A DNA stretch of 52,098 nucleotides, taken from positions 1 through 52,098 of the IMG/VR virus record IMGVR_UViG_3300025483_000017, one strand, 5' to 3'. Source of the DNA: a virus. The number at the start of each line of letters is the position of its first letter. The first letter of the stretch is position 1. The notes beneath the pieces are model-generated. The model did not search any database, was not told where the DNA came from, and saw nothing but the letters and a program-made list of their open reading frames with translations. Of the stretch, positions 37,301-48,700 are shown piece by piece. The position numbers and the translations under genes were made by a program.

Positions 37301-40300
37301 ACTCTTACTGCATTAGTTTCTAAAAATACTGTTGCTAGAAAGATTAAAACTGCTTCTAAAATGAAGGCATTAAAAGTCTTCAAAACCACTAGTGATGTAG
37401 ACACGCAACCGACTGGTCTTACTTATAGTGCTCTTTATGGAACTAGAGTTGAAGATTTGGATATTTCATTCGGTGTAAATGACGTTTATAATATCCATGC
37501 AATTTATGAATCATTTGATGATGAAGATGCATCTTCCCCATACATCGTTCTTACTGAATCAGTATTCTTCGCTGCAAGCACACTGATTATTGGTAAAACT
37601 TCTGGTGCTAGAGGTCGTGTAATTTCATTCTCTAACGCAGATTTAAAATTATATTATGTTGCATTGAATGAAATTCCATTTATTACGGGTGAAACTATCA
37701 ATGGCGAGAACTCTGCAGGAGATCCTATCACTGGTATTATTGATGATGGTGAGAATTCTGTATTTGTGGGCAGTAAAGTTATTACGGACCAGTTTGAACT
37801 TGAACCAGGACAAAGAACTAACTTCTATGATGTATCAAAACTGATTCGTCTTCCTTCTACAGTATCACCCACGAGAAGATTACTTGTAATTTTTGACTTC
37901 TTCACTCATGAAGCGTCTGGTGATTATTTCTCAGCAGAATCTTACAGTGGAATTAAATATAAAGAGATTCCTAATTATAAATTGGATGGTTCTATTAAGT
38001 ATATTCGGGATCAGATTGACTTCCGTCCTGCTGTAAAGGAACTTAGAAATGGTACTGGAACAGTCAGTGCTCCCTACTATGTTAACTGTACAACTTTTGA
38101 CTTTGTTTCTAGAGTCTTTAGCACGACAGGTGGATCTGGTGGTTCTACCATCTTCGATATTATGCAAGTTGACTCCTCATTTAGAGCAGACTATGCATGG
38201 TATCTCCCAAGACTTGATAAACTATATCTCTCTCATGATGGTGAACTGATTATAAGTAAGGGTGTATCTGGATACTATCTCATTCCACCTCCAAAAATTG
38301 AGAATGCCATGCTTTTGGCAACTCTTGAATACAAACCATATGTGTTTGATCCAGAAAGGGATGTTTTGATAAGCACTGAGGTTATTCGTCGTTATACGAT
38401 GAAGGATATTGGTGATCTTGAGCAGAGACTTACTCATGTTGAATATTATACCTCACTATCAATGCTTGAATCTCAAGCAGAGAATACTAAGACATATGAT
38501 GAAAATGGTTTTGATCGCCTGAAGAATGGTTATGTTGTTGATGATTTTACTGATCATACAACTGGAGATATTTTAAATCCAGATTATAAATGTTCTCTGG
38601 ATTTCAGGGAGGGTCAATTACGTCCACAGCACTACACAACAAATGTAGCACTCCAATATAATGAAACAGATTCTACAAATATTGTAAAAACTGAAGGTAA
38701 TGTATTGATGCTTCCATACGAAGATCTTGCACTTATCACACAACCATATGCATCTAGGACTGAGAATGTTAACCCATTCAACGTGTTTACCTTCATTGGT
38801 CGTATTGACTTGACACCTGCATCTGATGACTGGATTGACATTGAGCGTTTGCCTGCTCGTGTTGAAAATGTTGAGGGTGACTTCTCTTCTGTTTCTAGAG
38901 ACCTTCAGATTGACCAAAATGGTTTTGCTCCTGTCCAATGGGGTTCTTGGCAGACAAACTGGACAGGTGAAACATTAACATCATCTTCTTCGCAACGATC
39001 CACATCTGGTACATATGGAATTGGTCGTCAGTTAGGTCGTGCAGGTCATGGTCAGCGTCGTCAAGGTTTGTTCTATCTACATGAACGTCGTACATTCCGT
39101 GTTGTTAATAATCAAGCACGTCAAGGTATTCGTACAAGAGTTGTTCCTAAGATTGAGCGTAGATCTTTAGGTGATACGATTCTTTCTAGAAGTACAATTC
39201 CATGGATTCGTTCTCGTAACATTGGTTTCAACGTTGATCGTTTGAAACCTCGCACCAGAATGTATGCATTCTTTGATGGCGTTGATGTAACCAACTATCT
39301 TACCCCTAAAGTAATTGAACTTATCAAGAATTCTACATCAGATTCTAGAACAAATGAAACTCCCTTTGTTGTTGGTGAAACTGTTATTGGTGGAACTTCT
39401 GGTTGTCAACTAAAGGTAGTTGCTCCTGATGATGGTTATAAAACCAATCCTTACGGCAGAGGAACAGACACACTTCCCACATCATACGCTTCTCAAACAG
39501 CACTGTTGAATCATGACATCACTGCAATTTCTGAAACAGTATCTCCCGACTTCTTTGGGAATATGCAAGTTGGTGAAATTTTAGTCGGTCAAACCTCGGG
39601 TGCTAGAGCAGTTGTTCAAGATCGTCGTATGCTATCTGATAATGTTGGTAATTTGCAGGGCACATTCTTCGTTCCTTCTCCTAAGAACGATGCAAATCCA
39701 CGTTGGGCAACAGGTACTCGTTCATTCAGATTTACAACATCTGATGAAAATAGTAAAGCGCCAGGTGCAGTAGACTCTTCTGCTGACACAACATATTCTG
39801 CAACAGGAACATTACAGACAGTTCAAGAAAATATTCTTGCAGTTCGTAATGCTGAAGTTGTTAGAGATACAGTTAGTGAAGATAGAGTTGTACAAACAAC
39901 CAGAACAGAAACACGCCAGATTGGTTGGTATGATCCTCTTGCACAATCATTTATTGTTGAAGAAGAAGGTGGCGTATTCATCTCATCTGTAGAAATTTTC
40001 TTTAATACAAAAGATACTAATATTCCAATCTCGATGCAGATCAGAACAATGGAAAATGGTTATCCAACAAAGACAATTCTACCTTTCTCTGATGTTACCA
40101 TTACACCTGATCAGGTAGAACTTTCAGAAACTGCTGCAATCCCGACTAAGTTTACATTTAAAGCACCTGTTTATATTAAGTCTTCTGTTGAATATTGCTT
40201 TGTTCTTCTGTCAGACTCTAATGAATATCAGGTCTGGATTTCTAGAATGGGTGACGTTGATATTAGTGGTAATAGAACGATCTCAGAACAACCTTATGCG

Positions 40301-42241
40301 GGTGTCTTATTCAAATCTCAGAACGCATCTACATGGACTGCTGATCAATATGAGGATTTGAAGTTTACGGTTTATCGCGCAGAGTTTACACAAACTCAAG
40401 GAACGGTTGCTCTTAATAACGCACCGCAAGGTAGAGGTAATGGTGGTGTACACAGATTAATTGATAATCCAATTCAAACTATTAAACCAAAACTTGTCCT
40501 TACTGCTGGTCCTACTGGTTCTCAATATACTTTCAGTATTGGTGCCCGTTTATTACAACTCACTTCAAATGCTGAAGCAACTGTAGTTAGTTCTACAACA
40601 TCATCATCTGTTGCAGATACGATTACAGTTGATGATGTATCTGGAAATTGGTTGGCAGGAAGTAGTACTACTTTCCTGTTAAGATCTTCTGAAGCACTTG
40701 CAACTATGGTTGTAGGTAATGTATCTGGAACTCTGGAGGTTGGTGATATTGTTACTGGTGCAACTTCAGCATCGGTTGGTATTGTTAAGACCTGGGATGG
40801 TTCTACTAACTTAGTTCTCCATTATATTACAGGAGCATTTACAGATACAGAAACTTTAAATGAAACAGGTGGTTGGACTGCTACAGTGACATCTTCGACA
40901 GAAAGTGGTGACTCTTTTGGTTCTTACCTCTCTGCTGCACCAGTATATGCAAATGATGAGAAAGAAATTCTCGTGTATCATAGAAATCATGGTATGCATA
41001 GTAGACAGAACAATGTTAAAATTGAAGGTGTTATTTCTGAAGTTTCTGATACCTCATTAACAAGTGCATTAGCAGCTGCAGCAACATCAATTACTGTAGA
41101 TAATGCGAATGCGTTCCATAAAATTGTAAATGGTGCTGCAATTAGTGATGTAAATCCAGGATATATTCTGATCAATAATGAAATTATAAAATATTCTGCC
41201 ATTTCTAGTGATGGGAAAACTATTACTGTTGCTACTTCTGGCAGAGGCACCAATGGAACAGCTGATGTAACACATGCATCTGGAGACATTGTTAAGTGCT
41301 ATAATCTCGACGGTCTTCCTTTGATCGATATTAACAAGACTCATACAAGTCTTGAGTGTCCTTGGATGGATACTTACATGCTTCAAATGGCAGGTGTGGC
41401 AAATGGTGGTATTCGTGCTGGTGGCAATCAAGTATATGCTTCCCAAAATGTTCAATTTGAAACTCTTACACCAACTGTTTCTGTCATGAACATGCCCGAA
41501 ACCGACATCACTGCTAGACTTAATACTACTACGGCAACTTCAGTTGGTGATGGTGGTGGTGAAGGTGCTTCCACCCCTCGTGATCAAGCATCGTTTGTTA
41601 ATGATGGTGCTTATATTCCTATCACATTGAATGATCTTAACTTCTTCCCCAATCCAAAAATGGTTGCTTCTGAAGTTAATGAAAATTCTAAACTTGATGG
41701 TCAAAAATCATTAACTATGCTTATTGATTTGTCCACCACTAAGTCATCACTTTCCCCTGTTATTGACTTAGATAGATGCTCATTAATTACAACGAGCAAC
41801 AGAATTAATGAGTGGCCAGGTGGTTCTTCTCCATATGGTCAGCAAGGTCAGATTGATCGCGCACAAGATGTTTCACAACTTCCAATTGGCGATCAAAATG
41901 ATTGTGTATATATTACGAGACTTGCTCGTCTCATCAGAGAATCTAGATCTTTAAGAGTTGACTTCCAGATGTCTCGTCCACCTGAAGCAGATGTTAGAAT
42001 TTATTACAGGGCATTTGGCACTGGTACTAATGATGATATTGATTCTATTGGATGGACACAAATGAGTAAACCACTTCAATATGATGATTCTCCTAATGAA
42101 GAAATCCTGTGGAAGGATTATTATTACGAAGTAAGTGGTTTGAACTTTAATGCATTCCAACTTAAGATCGTTCTGAGATCGTCTAGTCAAGCGAGAGTTC
42201 CACTAATCGCAGATTTACGTGCCATCGCACTTGCAACCTAA
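34385..42241 (+). CDS. Very large baseplate/fibre-network protein, DUF4815 type (2618 aa)
   Basis: The N-terminus (YYDDFDKDKNFYRVLFRPGF, then QARELSTMQSILQNQVE) and the segment RRYTMKDIGDLEQRLTHVEY near residue 1340 match the DUF4815-type structural proteins of marine T4-like phages. They sit after gp8 where T4 has gp9/gp10. Residues 592-770 hold GSGY-like units (GGTGYTTATGIATTGGGGSS). Several '.VGE.I.G.TSGA...V' beta modules are visible (IIGKTSGARGRVISF, ILVGQTSGARAVVQD). The region around residues 1535-1630 is Arg-rich. The C-terminal part (about 2350-2618) is beta-rich. It probably anchors fibres to the wedge; this is inferred from position and family, not shown. Confidence 0.85.
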   Translation: MAQNTNLNVTPYYDDFDKDKNFYRVLFRPGFPIQARELSTMQSILQNQVESVGTHLFKDGAMIIPGQVGYDLNVQAVLVQESFLGSDVETYRTQLNGTIIEGLTTGVKAKVLYSISASESEKGYITFYVKYIDSGDTTSDTGLKTFQINEQLVTDKEITFGSTLIEVGTPFAQLLPVNAISKGSTAYISDGVYYIRGHFVNVPSKYLILDQYGNNPSYRVGLDVLESIVTPEDDESLNDNAAGTSNYSAPGAHRFKIQTQFVKRLITDEADKDFIELLRINNSRVESFVERTEYSELEKSLARRTYEESGDYVIDTFNLTMREHLNDGFNNGVYLSGQTSDQGNPASDEKLAIEVSPGKAYIRGYRTEFISPRYIDVDKPRDFETRENGIINFNLGNFVKIYDVHGWPEVSGDGVSDAYQILNLYDDWAPNATSSVKSGANRIGRCRVIQLQKSSSALAATSPFGIQPNITGGVYDLWFFDVQMFTVLNISNAITYVSGTKVQGKTSGAIGYIADTGNNTHYVYLEQVSGNFTNGELLTINGRDSGTLEAAHSYQLSDVRSSFGLDSVSAVRFGANWILNDSRPIESSTVNIDETSGDVLTVDTIVGGTGYTTATGIATTGGGGSSLTVDITASAGVVTAVTVNAPGTGYAVDETITITNANASGIATIDTISAADGSRTAGTYAIGASDYSTDASGSGATFSIVVDGSGAATVTITDDGTGFVVDETFTVVDAQLGSGGGASLTFDVATIHGNSATFDVATIGHNDINGFRTRFEKDLRPGDVITPTISDLEGTNTIRVERVDPTAIATTSTNKKSTVPAGNEIFNYADQTARLDNALKVGTVTAGEYGELVRLRPFIFQKDYQNGELSFDLPEDTMKSLDDESFFVYRNFASKTVTSGSITFTLPETEAFGALSGDNYILTITNNGTSVIFSDGENVDIDAQSDAGVLSTSFGSDNQSFSISGLTGVATVTLTALVSKNTVARKIKTASKMKALKVFKTTSDVDTQPTGLTYSALYGTRVEDLDISFGVNDVYNIHAIYESFDDEDASSPYIVLTESVFFAASTLIIGKTSGARGRVISFSNADLKLYYVALNEIPFITGETINGENSAGDPITGIIDDGENSVFVGSKVITDQFELEPGQRTNFYDVSKLIRLPSTVSPTRRLLVIFDFFTHEASGDYFSAESYSGIKYKEIPNYKLDGSIKYIRDQIDFRPAVKELRNGTGTVSAPYYVNCTTFDFVSRVFSTTGGSGGSTIFDIMQVDSSFRADYAWYLPRLDKLYLSHDGELIISKGVSGYYLIPPPKIENAMLLATLEYKPYVFDPERDVLISTEVIRRYTMKDIGDLEQRLTHVEYYTSLSMLESQAENTKTYDENGFDRLKNGYVVDDFTDHTTGDILNPDYKCSLDFREGQLRPQHYTTNVALQYNETDSTNIVKTEGNVLMLPYEDLALITQPYASRTENVNPFNVFTFIGRIDLTPASDDWIDIERLPARVENVEGDFSSVSRDLQIDQNGFAPVQWGSWQTNWTGETLTSSSSQRSTSGTYGIGRQLGRAGHGQRRQGLFYLHERRTFRVVNNQARQGIRTRVVPKIERRSLGDTILSRSTIPWIRSRNIGFNVDRLKPRTRMYAFFDGVDVTNYLTPKVIELIKNSTSDSRTNETPFVVGETVIGGTSGCQLKVVAPDDGYKTNPYGRGTDTLPTSYASQTALLNHDITAISETVSPDFFGNMQVGEILVGQTSGARAVVQDRRMLSDNVGNLQGTFFVPSPKNDANPRWATGTRSFRFTTSDENSKAPGAVDSSADTTYSATGTLQTVQENILAVRNAEVVRDTVSEDRVVQTTRTETRQIGWYDPLAQSFIVEEEGGVFISSVEIFFNTKDTNIPISMQIRTMENGYPTKTILPFSDVTITPDQVELSETAAIPTKFTFKAPVYIKSSVEYCFVLLSDSNEYQVWISRMGDVDISGNRTISEQPYAGVLFKSQNASTWTADQYEDLKFTVYRAEFTQTQGTVALNNAPQGRGNGGVHRLIDNPIQTIKPKLVLTAGPTGSQYTFSIGARLLQLTSNAEATVVSSTTSSSVADTITVDDVSGNWLAGSSTTFLLRSSEALATMVVGNVSGTLEVGDIVTGATSASVGIVKTWDGSTNLVLHYITGAFTDTETLNETGGWTATVTSSTESGDSFGSYLSAAPVYANDEKEILVYHRNHGMHSRQNNVKIEGVISEVSDTSLTSALAAAATSITVDNANAFHKIVNGAAISDVNPGYILINNEIIKYSAISSDGKTITVATSGRGTNGTADVTHASGDIVKCYNLDGLPLIDINKTHTSLECPWMDTYMLQMAGVANGGIRAGGNQVYASQNVQFETLTPTVSVMNMPETDITARLNTTTATSVGDGGGEGASTPRDQASFVNDGAYIPITLNDLNFFPNPKMVASEVNENSKLDGQKSLTMLIDLSTTKSSLSPVIDLDRCSLITTSNRINEWPGGSSPYGQQGQIDRAQDVSQLPIGDQNDCVYITRLARLIRESRSLRVDFQMSRPPEADVRIYYRAFGTGTNDDIDSIGWTQMSKPLQYDDSPNEEILWKDYYYEVSGLNFNAFQLKIVLRSSSQARVPLIADLRAIALAT

Positions 42242-42495
42242 TGAGTGATTTTGTAGATTTAATACCAGTTGAGGGGAAGGAGGATCTCTATAGAGACCCT
42301 TCTTCTAATGCTATCATTAAAGGTAGTCAAGATGAATATGATAAATATATGACATCTTACAATAAGAGGCAAAAAGAAGAATCTGAGAAGAAAGCTTTAC
42401 AAAAAGAGGTTTCTGATCTAAAATCTGAGATGGGTGATATCAAATCACTATTACTAACGTTAGTCCAAAATCAAAATAAACATCATGACAATTGA
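42241..42495 (+). CDS. Small virion-associated protein with C-terminal coiled coil (84 aa)
   Basis: The start overlaps the stop of the 2618-aa gene (TAATG), so translation is coupled. The N-terminus LIPVEGKEDLYRDPSSNAII follows a pattern seen in small T4-like proteins ('v.g..dL.RD..s.AIi...'). Residues 45-80 form a charged helix with heptad spacing (LQKEVSDLKSEMGDIKSLLL). It overlaps the next gene by 11 bases. Function unknown; an assembly partner of the large baseplate protein is a reasonable guess. Confidence 0.75.
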   Translation: MSDFVDLIPVEGKEDLYRDPSSNAIIKGSQDEYDKYMTSYNKRQKEESEKKALQKEVSDLKSEMGDIKSLLLTLVQNQNKHHDN

Positions 42496-42715
42496 ACAAG
42501 TTTCCCAACCAGAAATGCTCCGACAGTTTAAGGACCGTTTTTCTGCATTGATTGAAGAAAATCAGAAACTAGCAGAAAAAGTTAAGGAGAATGAAGTTAC
42601 TGCATTGAAACTCCAAGGTGCTATTGAAGCACTAGAGTATTATAATAAAGAAACTATGTCCGCACCACCTGAAGAGGATGAGGAAGAGGATCTTGCGGTA
42701 GGAACAACAGATTAA
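42485..42715 (+). CDS. Small coiled-coil protein with acidic tail (76 aa)
   Basis: The start lies inside the end of the previous gene (11-base overlap). Residues 8-55 form one long helix with coiled-coil spacing (SALIEENQKLAEKVKENEV). Residues 60-70 are a run of Glu and Asp (PPEEDEEEDL). Pairs of small coiled-coil proteins between giant fibre genes suggest trimeric fibre assembly factors, but no family is recognised. It is the last gene before the terminator at 42723-42742. Confidence 0.75.
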   Translation: MTIEQVSQPEMLRQFKDRFSALIEENQKLAEKVKENEVTALKLQGAIEALEYYNKETMSAPPEEDEEEDLAVGTTD

Positions 42716-42722
42716 TCAAAGA

Positions 42723-42742
42723 GGGGCAATTGCCCCTTTTTT
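42723..42742 (+). terminator. Rho-independent terminator
   Basis: The perfect palindrome GGGGCAATTGCCCC (42723-42736; stem GGGGC/GCCCC, loop AATT) is followed at once by six T. It lies eight bases after the stop of the 76-aa gene and just before a late promoter, so it closes the gp8 unit. It is the only clear hairpin-plus-T-run terminator noticed between genes in the window. Confidence 0.9.
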
Positions 42743-42747
42743 AATGG

Positions 42748-42755
42748 CATAAATA
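42748..42755 (+). promoter_or_regulatory. T4-type late promoter element (CATAAATA)
   Basis: CATAAATA lies six bases after the terminator T-run and 36 bases before the ATG at 42792. Terminator followed directly by promoter marks a true transcription boundary. It would drive the 2002-aa fibre and possibly gp13-gp16 behind it. Confidence 0.85.
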
Positions 42756-42791
42756 ACTTAGAAGCATGTTCTCGTAGAGTTGTCGTAAAAA

Positions 42792-45700
42792 ATGGCAAAT
42801 AGAATTCAATTAAGACGTGGTGGCGCTCAGGAATGGCAAAACGCGAATCCAATTCTCGCTCAAGGTGAATTTGGGATTGAACTTGACACAGGTCGTATCA
42901 AGATAGGTGATGGTGTCACATCTTGGAATACCTTGAGATATGAACGTCCTATCGAGTCTGTATCTAATACAGCAAATACTCTTGTACAAAGAGATGCTGA
43001 TGGTAATTTCTCAGCAGGTACGATTACCGCAACTATCATTGGTAATGCGTCAACATCTACTAGACTTGCTTCTTCTAGACAAATTCAATTAGCTGGTGAT
43101 ATTGAAGGATCTGAGATTTTTGATGGATCTCAAAATATCACGATTACTTCAACTCTAGACTTACTACCAACTTTACCTCATCACGATAATACTGATACAT
43201 CAGAAGGAACATATACTAAGGTTGTAGTAGATTCTAAAGGTAGAGTTAAAAATGCCTCCAATCCTACAACTCTTTCTGGATATGGTCTAGACACTAATAT
43301 TGAAGGAACTGGTGCTCAACCATATGATCTAGATCTTGTATCACTTGCCGCTCTCACTACCAACGGTATGGTCAGTAGAAGTGCTACCAATACCATGGTA
43401 ACCCGCACTATTACTGGTACATCAACAAGAATTTCAATTAATGATGGTGGTGGTATTAATGGTAATCCCACCATTGATATGATTACTACTGCTGTAGTTG
43501 ATGGTGATTATAATACAGAATCTCTCACATCAGTTTCTGGTCTTGGATCTAACGACGAACCATTCGGCACGGAAACTGTAAACGCTACGAAATTTACAGT
43601 TGATGCCTATGGCAGACTGACAAGTGCAACAAATGTACCTATTGCTACTGCTACCGAGGGTAGTAAGTATGCGGCATATGAAGGAGGTACAACATATGTT
43701 AGATATAATATTATTGAAGATAGTAGTAGAATATATCAAGCAATTACAGGAATTGCTGCAGGTGGTGGTGCTCCAACCCATACTGATGCTTCAGATGCTG
43801 GTGGATGGAGATACCTCGGTGCTGCATTAGTAGAGCAGAAAGGACTTGCTTCTTTCGCACAAGAAGATTTTGATGTTGACAGCAACGGACATGTAACTAT
43901 TTCTGCTGTTGGTGTTGATAATACACAATTACAAAATAATAGAATTTCTTTTGCTGATGGAACTACAAAAGAAGATTTTGAACTTGATCAAGAACTTACT
44001 GCAACCACTGGATACAGAGGATTCAATTATCTTAACTATCTTAAAGTTAATGATACGAGCGGTAATCTACTTGTTGGCGCTAATAATACGGGGGACAGCG
44101 GAGCTGGCGAACTTGATGTTAATGTACGGTCGTATTTCTCTGACCCTGATATTACTTTTGACGGTGCTCTTGATCAGACACTGGATAAAACTGGGGATGG
44201 GGACCTTACCTTCCAGTTAACACAGAATACTGCTACAAATAGAAACTTTAACATTCTGACAACTAATGCTGGGTCTGGATCCAGCAACATTATTATTACT
44301 GCTGAAGATACTGTACAGATTAGTGCATCAGAAGCAACTGGTAAAGTCCATGTAGAAGATTATAGATTCCAGGAAAACTACCTTGGTACTACTGATGCAA
44401 CTATGCATCTTGATCCAGGCGATGACCGTGCAGTAACTGGTCTTGTTCGTATTCATGGCAATCTTCAGATTGATGGTACTACAACTACAGTCAACTCTAC
44501 ACAACTAACTGTAGATGATGTCACCATTCTACTTGGTGGTGATACTGTTCCTACAACCGATGACAATTTAGATCGTGGTATTGAATTCAACTATTATGAT
44601 ACTGAAGCACGCTTAGGTTTCTTTGGTTGGGATACTAATTATTCTGATTTAGCTGCTCATGCTGGCGGATATCGTTTCCTTCATGCTGCTACAAATACCA
44701 ATGAAGTCTTTAGTGGTACTGATTCTGGTATCATTGCAGGTAATCTAAAACTTACAACTGGTACTGCATCCACAACTAATACTACTGGTGACTTAGTGGT
44801 TGCTGGTGGTGTTGGAATCACTGGTGCAGTTAATATTGGTGGTCTGTTAGATGTAGATAGCACATTGCGTGTTACTAGTACCTCCCGTTTCGACGATAAT
44901 GTGGTTTTGCAGGGAGCATCCAAGACTCTGCAACTTAACAACGGATCAGGGACAACCAAGATTGAATTCCAATCTACAACTGGTAACGGATCTCTTGCTG
45001 GTACTCTGGATGTAACTAGTAACCTCAACATCAATACTAACAAGTTCAACGTTGTTGCTGCTTCTGGTAATACATCTATTGCTGGCACATTGGGTGTTAC
45101 AAATATCGCAACCTTCTCTAATAATATTGATGCTAACGGTGATGTTGCAATCTCAGGTAACATTCACTCTGAAAGCACTAATGATATTACTACTGCTAAG
45201 AATGGCACAACTGGTGTATGGGAGATTCAATCTAATGACTACGGATCTCTGAGAGTTGATGGTGGTGCATATGTTGCTGGATCTGCTCTGATTGATGGCA
45301 CACTTCATGTTAACGGCGCTATTGAAGTTAAGGATAGTGCGACAGAGACTGAATCTAGACTTAACTGGTTGAGAGTCAGATACAGAGGTCGTTTCGGTGA
45401 TACTTATCAGGCAAGTCCTTCCTACGCATCCCATAATACTTCCACCTTAAAAGCACATGGTGGTGCAGGTATTATGAAATCCCTGTATGTTGGTGCTACT
45501 GGAACTGATGAAAGATTCTCTGTTGGTAAACTCAATAGTGGAGACACTGAGAAGTTTAGTGTTATTGGCGCAACTGGTAATACAACAATTGAAGGCACAC
45601 TAACTGTTAATGATAATGTAAATTTAAACGGCACGCTTGATCAGGACGGTGACTTTGCTGTTAGATCGGGAACTACTGATAAATTCTTTGTTACTGCTGC

Positions 45701-48700
45701 TTCAGGTAATACAAATATTGAAGGCACATTAACTGCTGATGGTCATACCGAGTTGAACTCAACTCTTAATGTTGATAACAATGTCACACTTGGTGCTCAG
45801 TTAACAGTTACTGGCACAACCGAGTTTAATAACACCGTTGATGTTGATGCCAACTTTGCTGTTAGAAGTGGTAGTACCGATAAGATGACCGTTGCCTCTT
45901 CTTCAGGTAACATTGCAACTGATGGCACACTGGTTGTTCAGGGTCAGACAACTATCAATGACTCTCTCATTGTTGATGCTTCCAATGAAGTCTTCTCCAT
46001 CAGAAACGGATCTGCTGTTGAGAAGTTTGGTGTTGATGCCGATAACGGTAATACAAATATCATCGGCACCCTGACTGTTGGTGATGCAACTCAGATTAAT
46101 GACACCTTGGGTGTATCTGATGTTGTAACCTTTACTAGAAATACCGAGCAAACTCTGACTGGTTCTTATGCTGCTGATGGTGCATTCCGTCTGACTGGTG
46201 GTGCTGGTATTGCTAGAAATCTTGCTGTTGGCGGTGATGCTAGAGTCTATGGCGGCACTGAATTAACTGGTGCTCTGGATCTTAACAATAGTGCAGACAT
46301 CTCTGGTGCTCTGGTAACTCACGACAATGTAACTATCACTGCAAATAACAAAACATTTGCTATCCAAAATGGATCTGCTGCTAACAAACTTACAGTAGAT
46401 ACTGATAATGGTAACACTGATATTCGTGGCACCCTAGACATTGGTGGTGATGTAACTGCTGAGTCCAATCTTACTGTTACTGGAAACCTTACTATCAATG
46501 GAACGACCACTACTGTCAATTCTACGGTCACAACTCTCGATGACCCTATTATTACTGTGGGTGGTGACACAGCACCAGCGTCTAACGATGGTAAGGATCG
46601 TGGTGTTGAGTTCCGTTATTACGACGGCTCTGCGAAAATTGGTTTCTTCGGATACGACAGATCCGCCAACCAATTCGCATTCTTAACAAGTGCAAGTAAC
46701 TCATCAGAAGTTCTTTCTGGAACTGATGGTCCTCTTCGTGCTGGTAGTCTTAATCTTACTGGTGCTGGTACATCACTTGATGTTGATGCAAACGCAAATA
46801 TTGATGGCACTCTGACTGTAGATGGTCAGATTATCTCTCAAGTTTCTTCTGGTGCTGCTCTAGTCATTCCTAACACGACTAAGATTAACAACCTGAATGC
46901 TGACCTTCTGGACGGTTTGACAACTGCTTCTACAGCAACTGTTTCTACTGTTGTTGCTCGTGACGGTAGTGGAGACTTTGCTGCAAATATCATTACGGTT
47001 GCTTCTGGTGTAGGTGCTGCTGCTGGTATTCAAGGTAATGCAACAACTGCAGATGCACTGAGGACTGCAAGAACAATCACTGTTGATGGTGTTGTTGATG
47101 GTAGTGTATCCTTTAACGGATCTGCTGATGTAACTATCAGCACTACCTACAACGATGCAGATATCACTGCACTTGCTGCAATGACGGGCACTGGTCTGGT
47201 AACAAGGACTGCCGATAACACTTATGCACGACGCACACTTGCTGTCACAGCATCCTCTGGTATTACACTGACGAATGCTGATGGTGTTTCTGGTAACCCA
47301 ACAATTAACGTTGCTTCCACAGCAAGTAACTCAGCAAACAACCTAGTCCTTCGTGATGGATCTGGTAACTTTGCTGCTGGAACTATTACTGCAGCATTAG
47401 TTGGTAATGTCACTGGTCAAACATCTGATATTAGTAATCATGATACCGATGCTCTTTCAGAAGGTTCTACCAATCTTTACTTCACTAATGAGCGTGTTGA
47501 TGACAGAATCGACGCACTGGTACAAGCAAGCACTGGTATTACTAAGGTATATGATGACACAGCAGGCACCTATACACTCTCTGTAACGCAGGCAGACGTT
47601 AATACTGACAATGTAACAGAAGGTTCCACAAACCTCTTTACAACCGCTGCTAGGACCCGCACACACTTCACATACGGAGTAGGCGTAGAACTTAGTGGTG
47701 CAGGCGCTCTGAGTGTCACTCAGGCAGACATTGATACCGACAATGTAACTGAAGGTTCTACGAATGTCTTCTACACTGAGGCACGCTTTGATGCAAGTCT
47801 TGCAGGTAAGAATACTGCTAATTTGGCAGAAGGTACTAACCTCTACTATACGGATGCAAGAGCAGACGCAAGAATTGCAGCAGCAGATACTGATGATCTA
47901 AGCGAAGGTTCTACCAATCTCTATCACACAAGTGCTCGTGCTGATGCAAGAGTCAATTTACAGACTGGTGCAAACCTGGATCTTTCTAGTAAGTCGACTT
48001 CTGATCTTTCAGAAGGTACTAATCAGTATTACACTGAAGCAAGAGTACAGACAAAACTGGATAATGCATTTGCTCAACTACAAGCAATGCTCACCAACCT
48101 TGCAACTACTACAACTCTAACCTTGAATCTCTCTGGTGATCCTACACCTGGTGCTGCTGTTACTACTTCCGTCACAAATGGTGGTCTGGGAGGATTTACT
48201 GCAGGAACTGCTGTCGCCACAACAGGTGGTACAGGTACTTCACTAACAGTTAATACTACTGTTGTTAATGGTATTATTACTGCCGCTGCAGTTAATGCAG
48301 GTGGTTCTGGTTTCCTTGTCAATGAGACTGTAACAGTCGCCAATGCTAATGCTGGTAAAGTATTGTCACTGAACCTAGCATCTCTTGCAGGCGGTTCTGG
48401 ATATACCACTGGAACTGCTCTGGCAACAACAGGTGGATCTGGTTCTGCCTCACTGACTGTTGATATCACTGCCTCTGCTGGTGCAATCACTAACGTTACT
48501 ATTAACGACGGTGGCACTGGATACGTCGTTGGTGAGACAATCACTATTGTTCAAGCAGGTGGTTCGGGTGGTACAGTTAATGTTGCCACTGTTGCTACTG
48601 ATGCAACTCTGCAACTGACCGACGTTACTACAATGGAAATTGGTGCAACTGTAACGGGTGCTACCAGTGGCACCACTGGAGTTATTACTGCTCTTGCTGC

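Noticed and set aside
42340-42347. GATAAATA inside the 84-aa gene
   Set aside because: It lies well inside a coding sequence, about 137 bases before the next start, unlike the 20-36-base spacing of the other elements.
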